Shown here: piece by piece, positions 45,206 to 57,467 of the stretch
How positions within the stretch are numbered: the first letter of the stretch is position 1
How the letters are laid out: each line of letters starts with the position of its first letter
Origin: Typhlomys cinereus
Taxonomy: Eukaryota > Chordata > Mammalia > Rodentia > Platacanthomyidae
Assembly (NCBI GenBank): GCA_023101885.1
Contig: JALPQD010000404.1
Span: 1,394,470 to 1,458,469 of the forward strand
Length of the DNA stretch: 64,000 bases
Reading direction: 5' to 3'
Translations under genes and position numbers: made by a program
The notes under the pieces: generated by a model
Database searches by the model: none
Told to the model about the DNA's origin: nothing
What the model saw: only the letters and a program-made list of their open reading frames with translations

Positions 45206-48200
45206 CTAGAAGCCACCTATTAGGGAGTACATACGGCACTTAATTTTCTGGGTTTGGGATACTTCACTTAATATAATTCTTTCTAATGATATCCATTTCC
45301 CAGCAAATTCCAGTAATTCATCATTTTTGATGGCTGAGTAGTACTCCATTGTATAGATGTACCACAGTTTCCTTATCCACTCGTCAACTGTTGGACATTT
45401 AGGTTGATTCCATGACTTTGCTATTGTAAACAGTGCTGCTATGAACATGGTCGAGCTTGTGCTATCGAGGCGAACCTCTGCTGCATGGGGGGTTATTCCC
45501 AAAAGTGGGATAGCAGGGTCATATGGCATTTCAATCTTTAATTTCTTTAGGTATCTCCAGACGGCTCGCCAGAGTGGCTGTATGAGCCTGCATTCCCACC
45601 AACAATGTAGGAGAGTTCCCCTCTCTCCACATCCTCTCCAGCATTTGTCGTTGTTTGTATTGTGGATTTTTGCCATCCTGACCGGGGTGAGGTGATATGT
45701 CAGGGAAGTTTTGATTTGCATTTCCCTGATGGCGAAGGACGTGGAGCATTTTTTAAGATAATTGTTAGACATTTTAATTTCATCCCTGGTAAAGTTTCTT
45801 TGAAGTTCCAGGGCCCATTTTTTAATTGGGCCAATGTTTTCCTTGGGTTTAGTTTTCTAAGTTCTTTGTGCACTCTGGACAGTAGAGCTCTGTCAGATAT
45901 GTGGTTAGTGAAGATTTTCTCCCATTCTGTGGGTTGCCTTTGAGCTCGTGTGACAATCTCTTTATCTGAACAGAAGCTCTTTAATTTCACAAGATCCCAA
46001 CTGTTGAGAGTTGGTAGCAGTGACTGTGCCATTGGATGTCTGTTTAGGAAGTGTTGGCCTAGCCCAATCAGCTCGAGGGAGTTCCCTATCCTTTCAACTA
46101 TGGTTTTTAAAGTCTCTGGCCTGATATCAAGGTCCTTGATCCATTTGGAATTAAGTCTTGTACATGGTGACAAGTACGGGTCCAGCTTTAATCTTCTGCA
46201 TGTGGAGATCCAGTTTTGCCAGCACCATTTGTTGAAGATGCTGTTCTTTTTCCATTGGATTCTTTGGGCCCCTTTGTCAAAGACCAAATGGCTGTAACTT
46301 TGTGGGCTTATATCTGGGTCTTCAATCCTTAACCATTGATCTGTGTGTCTATTTTGGAGCCAGTACCAGGCTGTCTTTATAACTATGGATTTGTAGTATA
46401 GACTAAGGTTTGGTATGGTAATACTTCCAGCTGTGTTTTTGTTACTCAGGATTGTCTTTGCTATCCTGGGTCTTTTGTGTCTCCATATGAACTTTGAGAT
46501 TGTTTGGTCAACTTCTTTGAAGAATTGCTTTGGGATTTTGATTGGTATAGCATTGAATCTGTATATTGCCTTTGGTAGGATGGTCATTTTTACAATGTTG
46601 ATTCTGCCAATCCAGGAACAAGGGAGGTCTTTCCACCTTCTGGTGTCTTCTGCAATTTCTTTCTTTAGGGTTTTAAAGTTTTCATTGTAAAGGTCTTTTA
46701 CCTCCTTAGTTAGGTTTATACCAAGGTATTTCATTTTTTTAGGGGTTATAGTAAATGGTATGGTTTCTCTCAAGGCTTTTTCACTTCTTTCATTCTGGGC
46801 ATATAGAAAGGCCTCTGATTTTTACACATTTATTTTGTATCCTGCCACCCTGCTGAACTTCTCAATTAGTTCCAGGAGCTTCCTGGTGGAGCTTTTGGGA
46901 TCCCTCAGGTATAAGATCATGTCATCTGCAAATAAGGATAGCTTGACTTCTTCCTTGCCGATTTGAATCCCTCTTATGTCCCTTTCTTGTCTTATGGCTT
47001 CAGCTAAGACTTCAAGTACAATATTGAATAGAAGTGGTGAGAGTGGACAGCCTTGTCCAGTTCCTGATCGAAGTGGGAATGATTCCAATTGTTCCCCATT
47101 GAGCATAATCCTTGCTGTGGGCTTGTCGTATATAGCTTTTATTATATTGATTAAGGTTCCTTCCATTCCCATTGTCTCTAGCGTTTTGATCATAAAAGGC
47201 TGTTGGATCTTGTCAAAAGCTTTTTCTGCATCTATCGATAGTATCATGTGGTCTTGGACTTTGGACTGGTTTACATGATGAATTACATTTATTGATTTGC
47301 GTATGTTGAACCAACCTTGTGTGCCGGCGATGAAGCCTACTTGGTCACCATGAATGATCTTTTTAATATGTTTTTGAATCCGATTTGCTAAGACTTTGTT
47401 GAGAATCTTTGCGTCTGTGTTCATCAGAGAAATTGGTCTATAGTTTTCATTTTTAAGTGAGTCTTTATTAGGTTTTGGGATTAAAATGATATTGGCTTCA
47501 TAGAAGGAATTTGGTAGTGTTCCTTCCTTTGCTATTTGATGGAACAGTTTAAGGAGAATTGGTGTTATTAACTCCTGAAATGTCTGGTAGAACTCTGTGC
47601 TGAATCCATCTGGTCCAGGACATTTTTTGGTGGGAAGATTCGAGATTACTTCCTCAATTTCCTTATATGATATAGGACTATTTAAATAATTCACATCTTC
47701 CTGATTCAATTTAGGTAACTTGTGTTTACTTAGGAATTCATCCATCTCTTTCGTGTTGTCAACTTCACAAAGTGTAAGTTTTTGAAATATGATGTTATAA
47801 TTCTCTGAATTTCTTGGGTATCAATAGTGATAACTCCATGTTCATTACTAATTTCATTAATTTGGGTTTTCTCTCTCTTGCTTTTGGTTAATTTATCTAG
47901 GGGTGTATCAATCTTATTGATTTTTTTCAAAGAACCAGCTTTTTGACTGGTTGATTTTCTCTATCGTTTTCCTAATCTCAAATTCAGATATTTCTCCTCT
48001 GATTTTGCTGATCTCCTCCCTTCTACTGCTTTTGTGATCAGATTGCTCTAGTTTCTCTAAAGCTTTAAGCTGCATTGTTAAATTATTTATTACTGATGTT
48101 TCCATATTTCTGATGTATGCATTAAGAGCTATGAACTTATCTCTTAAGACAGCTTTCATTGTGTCCCAGAGATTTTGGTAAGTTGTATTTTCATTATCCT

Positions 48201-49029
48201 TCACTTTCAGGAAATCTTGAATTTCCTTTTTAATTTCTTCCTGAATCCAGTTCTCATTCAGCATCATATTGTTAAGTTTCCAGGAGTTAGTGTATTTTCT
48301 GTCATTTGTTGTGTTGTGGATGTCCAGCTTTAGGCCGTGGTGGTCTGATAGGGCACAGGCTAGAATTTCAACTTTCCTGTATATGTGTAGATTCGTTTTG
48401 TGGCCCAATATGTGATCTATTTTGGAGAAAATTCCGTGTGCTGCTGAGAAAAATGTGTATTCTTTGGCGCGTGGGTGAAAAGTTCGATAGAGATCTGTAA
48501 GGACCATTTCTTTAAGGGTTTGATTAAGTTCCAAAGTGTCTCTGTTAAGCTTTTGACCTGTTGATCTATCCCATGTTGAGATGGCAGTGTTGAAATCCCC
48601 AGGAATTATCATTTGGGGGTTGATTTCTTGCTTTAGACACTGTAGGATTTTCTTAATGAATGTGGAGGGGCCTGTATTGGGTGCATATATGTTCAGTATT
48701 TTGAAGTCTTCCTGGTGAATTGTACCTGTGACTAAAATGTAGTATCCATCTGCGTCTCTTATGATTTTCTTTGGTTTGAAGTCCACTTTGTCCGACAGCA
48801 TAATGGCTACCCCTGCCTGTTTCCTGGTTCCATTAGCTTGCAGAATTTTGGACCAGCCTTTCATTTTTAGGATGTGCCTATCTTTTGTGGTGAGATGAGT
48901 TTCCTGAAGGCAACAGATTGATCGGTTGTGATTTTTAATCCAAGTTTGTAATCTGTGTCTCTTAATCAGTGAGTTAATACCATTGACATTTAATGTTCTA
49001 ATGGAGAAATTATTTTTAATTCTGGACAT
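45206..49029 (-). pseudogene. LINE-1 ORF2p of L1-F, four frame breaks, all endonuclease motifs kept
   Basis: It starts MSRIKNNFSIRTLNVNGINS at 49029. Endonuclease motifs are present: [36 protein letters not shown]. After [13 protein letters not shown] a small slip near 47925 (six T in TTTTTTC) shifts frame, and another near 47745. RT motifs follow in 47745-46822: [67 protein letters not shown] and FADD (complement 46921-46932). The C-terminal part is in 46773-45700 and 45772-45206, ending YSLIGGF. Without the frame breaks it would be about 1275 residues, normal for L1. It needs only a handful of indels to explain, so it is fairly young. Confidence 0.93.
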
Positions 49030-49259
49030 TTTTTATGTTTAATGAGTTTTGTAAGCTTATTATTTTACATTTATGTTTTTGTGGTATTATACTACTCTTC
49101 TGTCTTCCTGGATATGGTTGTTTTTTCCTTCAATGCATATCTTTTCTAGCATTTTTTGAAGGCCTGTTTTGGTAGACATGTATCCCTTCAAGTTGTCTTT
49201 GTGCTGGAAATTTTTCTTTCTCTCTCGATCATGACAGATAGTTTTCCTGGGTATATCAG

Positions 49260-50146
49260 TCTGGGTTGACATTTTTGCATATTTAATACATGAAGTACGT
49301 CTTTTCAACCTCTTCTAGCTTTTACTGTTTCCATTGAGAAGTCATTTGTTATTTTAATAGGTTTGCCTTTAAAAGTGACTTGCTTTTTTTCTCTTGAAGG
49401 TCTCAGCACCTTTTCTTTGTCTTGAATGTGGAGTGATTTTACCATTATTTGCCATGGTGATTTTCTATTTTGGTCATATCTGTTTGCAGTGCGAAATGCC
49501 TCTTGTATTTGGATGGGCCTCACATTCTTCAGTTGAGGGATGTTTTCATGTATGATAAATTGAAAAATTTCCTCAGGTGTGGTATTTTGAGATTCTTGCT
49601 CTGGTATTCCATGTATGCGCATGTCAGGCTTCTTCAAGGTGTCCCATAACTGTTGAATGTTACTCTCAAGTACCTTTTTGGCTTTAACTACCTCTTCCAT
49701 TGAGCTGGTTAATTCTCCCACTTTGTCTTCAGGATCTGAAATTCTATTTTCTGCTTCATTAATTCTGCTGATAAGACTCTCCGTTGAGCTTTGAGTTGAA
49801 GATAACTTGTCTTTTAGTTCAATTTTAAACTCTGCCTGAGACTGTTTTAACTGCTCTATGCCTATTTTTTTTCTTAAACTGTTTTTCTCAACTCCTCCAA
49901 ATGCCTGTTGTGTTCCTGTTCAAAGTGGTTGATTTGGTTGTTTAATTCCTCTTGGATTTCCTGTTTTATAGTATCAATCATGGTAATGATCATACTTTGA
50001 AAGTTTTTGTCTTGGGTCTGGCTTTCTTGGCTGTTTTCTGTGAATTTGTTCTGGTTGGAATCCATCCTTAAGAGGTTGATTCTTTCAGTGGGAAACTGGT
50101 CTCCTTGGGTTTTGTTTCTCATGTATCTGCACTTTGACGTGGACAT
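49260..50146 (-). pseudogene. LINE-1 ORF1p of L1-F, broken
   Basis: Start MSTSKCRYMRNKTQGDQFPT at 50146. The coiled coil runs open to 49874 (EELRKTV), where a frame break lies in a T-rich spot (CTATTTTTTTTC). The RRM ([20 protein letters not shown] near 49615) and CTD start (QIMVKSLHIQDKEKVLRPSR near 49440) are in a second frame ending at 49305. The last part of the CTD is in a third frame and lacks the usual RAWRDILQ continuity. Confidence 0.9.
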
Positions 50147-51023
50147 TGTTGTTTTGTCTTCTAGGGCTTTGAACGTTGTTGTTTTGTCTTCCAGGGCTTT
50201 TCAGTTTCTGTGTATTTTTGACTGAACTGATTTAGTTGGTATTACTACACTTGGGCAGTTGTTACTAGTGCTTGCCTTAGGGTTGGGTATGTTAGTCTTT
50301 TGTTATTGTTATTCCCTAGTTGTGGCTACTAGACTGTTAGTACATCAGTTAAATCAGATTAAGTAGACAGGGGGTGAATATTAGTATGGTAGTGCACTTT
50401 TACCATGTAGTATTTGGTGATATGTGAGAGTGAGTGGTGTATTCCCTGAAGTTGTATATGTTTTTGAGGTGGCTGTATGGAAAGGTTAATCTACAGTGAT
50501 TAATATTAGAAATAGTATAGTGAGGTGAAAAACAAGGGAGGTTTACTTATCTTTGGGCTGGATGTGATGAATCTCTCCCATGTGATAGGATGATTGTAGA
50601 GGTTTACAGATGTATGGCCTTTGACCCTTAGAACTTTGCTTGAGTTTTCTTTGGACTCTATTGAATTCTGAGTAGCAGTGTCTCTGCTGTAGACCACTTG
50701 TGTGGGTCCCCGGTGGGCCAGAGAGGCAGAGGGGCTGATGTTTTCGGCAGAATTCTTCACCTGGGGCCTGGGACTTGGCTTAGTGGCCCTCCCAAGCTCC
50801 AGGGATGGAGGAATGTGAGCAAGTCCTGTCCAGTTGGTTGGACAGGCGGGCGGGAGGAAGAAAGGGGCTGGGTCCTGGGGCACGGCCCAGGCCAAAACCC
50901 GAGGCAGGCCGGACCTGGTGCAGGGAGCCGGAGGGACCTGGGGGGTTGCGGAGGCTGGCCGGGCGGACAGGCTGACTTACCTGGGGATGGCGGCGGAGAC
51001 AGAGGCGGCCGGGAGGGAGGAAG
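50147..51023 (-). promoter_or_regulatory. L1-F 5' UTR, CpG-rich, with splice-donor and YY1-like motifs
   Basis: In L1 sense, the first roughly 250 bp (51023-50770) are GC-rich with many surviving CpGs, then a less GC-rich part leads to ORF1. Near the 5' end are GCCGCCAT (complement of ATGGCGGC at 50987-50994), matching the YY1 core, and CAGGTAAGT (complement at 50975-50983), a perfect splice donor. L1 5' UTRs are internal pol II promoters, and YY1 near the 5' end sets the start site in human L1. That this applies here is inference. Confidence 0.6.
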
Positions 51024-52583
51024 GGGGTTTGCTCATAGAAACTTAATAGTTACACTGGTCCCCTCCCTCACTCCACCCCTTTCTGGACCTCCCTGCTTCC
51101 TCCCCTCTTTTCCCTTCTCTCCCTTTCTCCCAGTGGCCTCTCCCCCCATCCCTGGAATATCCTTTAATGTGTATGTCAAACTTTCCTCTGGCTCTTCCTC
51201 TCTAATGAGGTGTAAGGACTCAGTGGCACTTCCTAGAACTCTTTCTTGTGTTCCCCTTAAGTATAGGAACACTATTGTGGCTGATAATCCCTAGCTTCTA
51301 AGTATCCTAGTGCCTTTAGTTCATGCTAGAGTTTGAGGGGTCAATAATGTGTTGGACATTGCACAGGTCATGCAAAGTCTTATTATGATTGCTTCCGCCG
51401 TAACTTGTGTGGAGTATCTTGCATATCATTACTCTTTCCATTCTTGTGTTCTTACAATCTTACCGCTCTCTCTTCCACAAATTTCCCTGAGTTTCAGGAT
51501 GGGGAAATATTATGCTGACCTGATTCCAGGTGATTGATATAGAGTCTCTGATGTTCTGAATTATGGTTTATTGATTTTTTTTCAGTTTTGCTGCTCCTGC
51601 AATGCCCTTGGCTCCATCCTGATGGGTATTAGATGTCAACCCCTGGCCAGAGATTAAAAAGCTGTTAAAATAGAGTCTTATTATAAGAGTAGATTCATAG
51701 ATGGATGGAATAAGAGCAGGAGACCATGGTGAAGGGGCGGTCAGTCCCCCATTTGCAAAATGGTTACCTTCTGTCTGCCAGACTCTATGCCCTCCCTTTC
51801 TGTAATATCATACCCCATCAGTTGCAAGTGACCAGGAAGGAAAGTCTGTGAGCTTAACCAGATGTCTCATTATTTACTTGCAGTCCTTAATGGTGGGCTA
51901 TTTTCTCTGCTGTAGTATGATTCCCTCTCTCCTTGTTTCTGGTGGGGCCCTCCTTCCTCTTCCCTCCTGTTTATAATCTTTGCAATTACTGTAGGTATTA
52001 CAGAGATTTATTTTTGAGTGTGTCTTTAAGTTGGTTTGGTACTAGGATCCACCTATTAGGGAATACATGTGGCGCTTAATTTTCTGTGTTTGGGATACTT
52101 CACTCAATATAATTGTTTCTAATTCTGTGGGAGATTTGTTTTCTTGGGTTTTGTTTCTCATGGATTTGCAGTTTGACTTGGGCATTGTCATTTTATCTCT
52201 TAAGACCTTCTTTCAATTTCTGCATGTTTTTGACTGAAGTGAATTAGTTTGTATCACTACTTTCGGGCAGTTATTACTAGTGTTTACCTTGGTGTTGGTT
52301 ATGCTTGTTATTATTATTTCCTAAATGAGGCTATTAGGCAGTTAGTACAGCAGATAGACAGGGGATGAATGTTAGTATGGTAGTGCACTTTTATGATTTA
52401 GTACATTGGTGATATGAGGGCTAGTGGTACAGTCCCTGATGTTGTATGTGTTTTGTAGGTGGCTATATGGAAAAGTTACTCTTCAGTAACTAATAATTGA
52501 AAGGAACTGGATGGTAAAAAGGGGGGGGGTTACTTATCTTTGCGCTGGATGTGGAGAATCTCTCCCATGTGATAGCTAAGTGA
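51024..52583 (-). mobile_element. L1-G: internally deleted LINE-1 (3' UTR and ORF2 tail joined to ORF1 start and 5' UTR)
   Basis: Minus strand. The 3' UTR and last codons of ORF2 (51024-52123) are joined at about 52124 directly to the ORF1 start (MPKSNCKSMRNKT, read down from 52188) and 5' UTR (to 52583). Everything from early ORF1 to the end of ORF2, some 4.9 kb, is missing. The join has a short GAATT/GAA similarity. It lacks a clear poly-A, directly abutting the L1-F 5' end. Confidence 0.82.
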
Positions 52584-53830
52584 TGGAATCATCCTAAATT
52601 CCCAACAGTTGTTGAGTAGATAAGGAAAATGTGGTACATTTATACAATGGAATACTGTTCAGCCATCAAAAATGATGAATTAATGAGATTTGCTGGGAAA
52701 TGGATTGAATTAGAAACAATTATATTAAGTGAAGTATACCAGACACAAAAAATTAAGTGCAATACGTACTCCCTAATAGGTGGATCCTAGTATCAAACCC
52801 ACTTATTGACACACTCAAAAATAAATCTCTGTAATACTTACAGTAATTGCAAAGATTATAAACAGAGAAGGGGAAGGATGGTCCCACCAGAAACAAGGAG
52901 AGAGGGGATCATGCTACGGCAGAGAAAATAAGCCACCATCAAGTACTGCAAGTAAGTAATGAGACATCTGGTTAAGCTCACAGACTTTCCTTCCTGGTCA
53001 CTTGAAACTGATGGGGTTTGGTCTCACCAGACAGGGAGGGCAAAGAGTCTGGCAGATAGAAAGTAACCAACCTGCAAATGGGAGACTGACCTCCCTCTCC
53101 TTACCGCAGTCTCCTACTCTTATTACATCTACCTTTGAATCTACTCTTATAATAAGACTCTATTTTAATAGCCTTTTATCTCTGGCTAAGAGGTGACATC
53201 CAATACCCATCAGGACGAAGCCAAATGCAGTGCAGGAATAGCAAAACTGGAAGAAAAACACCAAAAAACCATAATTCGGAGCATCAGAGACCCTACACTA
53301 ATCACCAGGAATCAGGCCGCTTAATCTCTCCCCATCCCAAAGCTCAAGAAAATTTGCAGAAGAGGGGATGGTAAGATTGTAAGAGCCTAAAGTTGGGGAG
53401 GAACAATGATATACAAGATACTCCACACAAGTTAGGGCCAAAGTAATCATAATAGGACTTTGCATAACCTGAGCAATTACCAACATATCATTGACTCTCC
53501 AAAGGCTAGCATGGACCACAGGCACTAGCATCCTTAGAGGCAAGGGATTAACAGCACGATAGTGTTCCTATACTAAAGCGGAACACAAAAAAAGCTTCAG
53601 GCAATGCTGCTGAGTCCTTTCACGTTATCAGAAGAGGAGGACCCAGAGGAAAGTTTGACATGCACAATAAAGGATGCTCCAGGGACTGGGGTAGGAAGGG
53701 GCACTGGGAGAAAGGAGGGAGGGCGGAAAAGGCAGGGGAAAAGTGGGAAGAGAACAAGGGGATCTAGGGAGGGTTGGAGGGAGGGAAGTCAATGGGGTAC
53801 CTATCAAGTTTATATGAGTGCAAAAAATAA
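52584..53830 (+). mobile_element. L1-H: 5'-truncated LINE-1 (ORF2 tail and 3' UTR), head to head with L1-G
   Basis: Plus strand from ORF2 C-terminal sequence (VQRIYTMEYCSAIKNDELM-like, 52640-52690) through LISEVYQTQ to a 3' UTR with the purine-rich tract (53690-53800), ending TATATGAGTGCAAAAAATAA. Its first bases (ATAGCTAAGTGATGG) overlap by ATAG with the end of the L1-G 5' UTR, so the two were probably joined at a microhomology. Confidence 0.85.
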
Positions 53831-54690
53831 GGGACTCGGTAATGTGCTGTTTTTAGCATTAAAATGTACTGTTTTTAGGATTAGAGAGTAAGCTCAGCAT
53901 CAGTTGACCAGACATCATTTAATGATTTAATGTACATATAATGAATTTCATCATAGATAACTAGTATCTGCCTGGATCTGATTCTGTTAACTTTTAAATA
54001 AGGGGAAAATAGTGAGGTATTAATTTTGTCTATATAGTAGTGATTTATGCATTGCTAATCTTCATCCAATTATACAAATTTCATAAAAATAACCAGTGTT
54101 TAATATAAACCAAAAAACCAATTAAAGCATTTTACATAAGTAAAATGTGTTAAACACATACAAATTATTTAAAAACATGTATGTACACATTTGTGTATTG
54201 ATAGGCAAATAAATATATTAAAACAATTAAAGATGAAATATACTAATCTTTACTTTTTTCACCAACTATGTTGAAGAAAGGAGTTAATGAGTGGGTACGG
54301 AATGTAATTTCGTCAATGGTAGTTCCATCAAAGTTAAGTCCAGAGTGATCTCATTGGGCCACCCATCCAAAAAAAAGAAAGAAAGAAAAATATGAAAATA
54401 AAAGGAAGAACAGTAGGGAAGAAGAACAGTTGTAGTGAGAAGGGAAGTGAAGATCATACTGGAGAGTAAAATAGGAAAGTATCATAAATCCACTGTATTA
54501 ATATGCAAAACACTAAACAGGAAATTTTAAAAATCCATTTTTCAAATTAGAAAAATATTTGGACATTCATCACAAGAGAGCACAGTATTATTGTATACCA
54601 AACAAAAGAGAAATCAATAAAATTAAAATTAGCACATGTATAGAAGTTCGTCAAATAGAACAAGGATTTTTAAAAACATTTTTGAGAATT
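53831..54690. other. Unique AT-rich sequence
   Basis: No gene seen. A small AAAG-rich run at 54371-54390. Nothing else recognisable. Confidence 0.4.
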
Positions 54691-55290
54691 TTCTTATGTA
54701 AAAAGGAGGTTACTGTACTTGCCCTATTCCCCTCCTTACTGACTAACCTCCACTCCCACCCTTCCGCTCCCTTCACTGACCCAACCATGTCCCTCCAGTC
54801 CTACTTTTTCTAATGTATGTGTGGATTCCAGGGCTCTATTCAGTTACCCATAAACATAGGGAACTAGGTCTCTGTAGTAGTGTAAGCAGCCCCTCAGTGG
54901 ACAAACTCACAAGAGGGAAACTTCCTGTTCTTTTGTCCAGTACCTGCCAGAGACATTCTTTCTAAGTGTAGTTGTTTCTCATGAGATCCTCCCTGGTTCA
55001 TGGGTGAATGTTGATATGTCAGCCATTGTTTAAGTCTGGTGGTAGTAGATAGCATTAAAATGAGGTCTTGGTGTGTTTTGGACAGCAGCACTTCAAGAGT
55101 CTTTGACTTTTACTACCACCTTTTCTGCACGTTTTCCTGAATCATAAGACTGGAAAAATTTTCAGTGTCCTAATTGGGGTTAAGCATTCCTGGGTTGCCA
55201 TTGTTCTGGTCAGATTTGGTTCTTTCCCTCACTAATCTTCCATTGTCATAGGGTGCATTTAGGTTCAGTGCTGAGAGATTTTATATCTAA
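54691..55290 (-). repeat. Possible very old LINE-1 3' UTR
   Basis: A C/T-rich tract (54725-54810) followed by diverged equivalents of the L1 3' UTR landmarks (CTGTAGTAGTGTAAGC, TTTCTGCACGTTTTCCTGA, GGGGTTAAGCATTCCTGG) in the usual order and spacing. The match is loose; confidence is limited. Confidence 0.4.
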
Positions 55291-55689
55291 GGCTATAATA
55301 AAAACATCTTAGGTAGTAGTTTACTATCAAGTAATCATATTTAAAACTAAGACATCTGTTACTGGCTAGTGTCGATTTTGCCCCTTCCCACTGTCATTTA
55401 GACAGGTCAACAATACCAACAATATGGTCCTTGACAATAAGGGGAATTGAGACCCTATCCAGTGAGTAATTGGCTATATGTGGACCTTACATAACACTGT
55501 AACAAAGATCTCAAATATAAATAATGCAGGAAAGATGCAGGCCAGAATATTTTCATCTGATAATGAAATGACATGTACTCAAGGAGAAAAATTAAATTAT
55601 TACATCTGTAAGAAAGATGTACATGTACTTTAAGACTTCTGTTTAATTTAATAAACATATGAGTTATATTTCAAGATGATTATTTTGCA

Positions 55690-57467
55690 TAGACCCTTTT
55701 GTCTGTGATACGAAGAATTGAGTTTTTTTCTGGCCTTAATAAGATGATGTATCACTTGGGGACAAAGATTCAACCAAGAAGGCCTGCACAGGAAGCCAAG
55801 ATAGAGAATACCTCCATAGCCACCATGACCTTACCCTTGGTGCTGTGATAGACAGGAAGGAAGGTGACCCAGACACTGCAGAATACCAGCATGATGAAGG
55901 TCAGGAACGTGGCTTCATTGAAGGTGTCAGGCAGGTTCCTGGGTAAGAATACCATTGTGTAGTTCCCAAGTGTCAAGGAATAGAAATATCTCAGGACACA
56001 GTGAAAGGCATTGATTGAGCCTTTGTTGGACAATATTGTGATGTGGCCATGTTCAGTGTGAGCATTCTATATCAATGAAGGGAGGAGAGGTGCTGAACCA
56101 TACTCCACAGAGAACAAGTTGGATCAGGGTACAGAGGAAAATGATGAAATTAGGAGCTCTTGATTTTATTGATCACCTAATTCCTAATTCTTCTGCCTCA
56201 AGTGGTAAACCCTGAAAGCCTCAAGTACAGACATGGTTTGGGCTAGCACAGAAAAAGCCACAGTAAACAGAATCCAGGATGTGTGTGGCTGCAGAATGCA
56301 GGTGGTTGTGTTGGGATGGCCAATGAATTGCAAGAAGCAGAGGAAACAGAAGATGAGACTGATGATCAAGATGTAACTGAGAACCTGGTTATTATCCTTG
56401 ACAACAGATATCTCTCTGTGAGTCACAAAAGTTCCAGGAACATCAACAGTAAGTGCAGAGAACACCAGGGCTGTGCCTGTGAGTGTCATCCCCAAGGGGT
56501 CTTTATAGGACAGAAAGATGACAGCTATCTGGATGCAGCTGTTCAGCTCCGTGTTTCAATACTGACCTTTGAGGCACTTCACACATTGGTGCATATCTGA
56601 TCAAACATGAATGCTGCTGTGAACTACACTTGTTTTCCTTTTCATTCAAAGTCTCCTGTCATACAATTCTGGGAATCGCTATCTAACAATATATTTTCCA
56701 CTGTTGTTACAGATGCAAATGATCAGCTACCTATACTGCCATATTCCAAATGCATAAAACCTATGTATATATACTGTTTAAATATTTATAATACTTGTAA
56801 TAAATTTGTTTTATTTATATATACACATCAATGGAAATTAAATGACACTGATGTCTATTGCTCTTATTTTAATATGTGTTTTTCATATTTGCGATAGTTT
56901 TTAAATTCATTTTATGTTCATTTCATTCCATTGAATTAACTCAAGGTCATGTCTCCACCTTTTTGTAATATACATCTAATTTTGAGTAGATGATATGAAT
57001 TGAAAAATGTCCTTAAATTTTATTTTTAAGCCCACTGTTTTGTCCAATTTTATTTATATTCTGAAGACTCATATATAATATATATATTATATATTAAATT
57101 TAAGAAGACTACAAAATTACAACTGGATAGCAAATTTTATAAATTTTTAAAATTTTAACTTTCGCTATATGGAAATAGAAAGATTGATACTTTATAACTT
57201 TGTGGAACATTTCTTTTTATCAGGAAGTTTCCGTTCATACAATCAAATAGAGTTTTTGTCACTTACTCTCCATGCTTCTGCTTCCAGTCCATTTTCAAAA
57301 TGATGCTTTCATTTTCATTCTGAACTTTCACCTGCACATTAACATATCACATATTTGCATTTTGATCATAGTCAAAAATTTTGTAAATATTTTTCAAAAG
57401 TTTAACTTGGTTTATGTCTAAGTAATTAATATACTATCAAATTTTATTTTGCTAGGCAACTTTGTTA
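55690..57467 (-). repeat. Inverted duplication, minus arm (V2R exon 6 and adjoining intron)
   Basis: Reverse homologue of 39600-42540. It keeps the uninterrupted (empty) versions of all three retro-insertion sites found in the plus arm, at about 57180, 57030 and 56900. It ends at 57467, where L1-I begins, so the original extent of the duplication on this side is hidden. Confidence 0.88.
55725..56596 (-). pseudogene. Vmn2r-ps: Second vomeronasal type-2 receptor transmembrane-exon pseudogene (exon 6 copy)
   Basis: Minus strand from an AG acceptor (TTTGATCAG) at 56597. It reads MHQCVKCLKGQY, TGA (56558-56556), NTELNSCIQIAVIFLSYKDP, LGMTLTGTALVFSALT through IISLIFCFLCFLQFIGHPNT. Relative to the plus copy it has an in-frame 3 bp deletion (ALPTVLAKT versus AFSVLAQT) and a 7 bp repeat AATTAGGAATTAGG near 56186-56199 that shifts frame. 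The last part is open from 56033 (MSNKGSINAFHCVLRYFYSL) through [20 protein letters not shown] to a stop at 55770. Its lesions differ from those of the plus copy, so the two decayed independently at these sites. Confidence 0.95.

Larger units (their letters stand above)
44225..51023 (-). mobile_element. L1-F: best-preserved near-full-length LINE-1 in the window
   Basis: Minus strand: CpG-rich 5' UTR (51023 down to 50147), ORF1 (50146-49260), ORF2 (49029-45206) and 3' UTR (45205-44225). No nested insertions. The 3' end is odd: the usual terminal TTTGTATGAGCTGAAATAAT is missing and the C-rich tract joins a T/A-rich stretch at 44262. The 5' end abuts the 3' end of L1-G at 51024. It is in the loop between the two inverted V2R arms. 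Confidence 0.93.

Noticed and set aside
54300..54600. A possible small gene or ncRNA in the unique region 53.8-54.7 kb
   Set aside because: No open frame of note, no promoter boxes and no secondary-structure motif that I could support.
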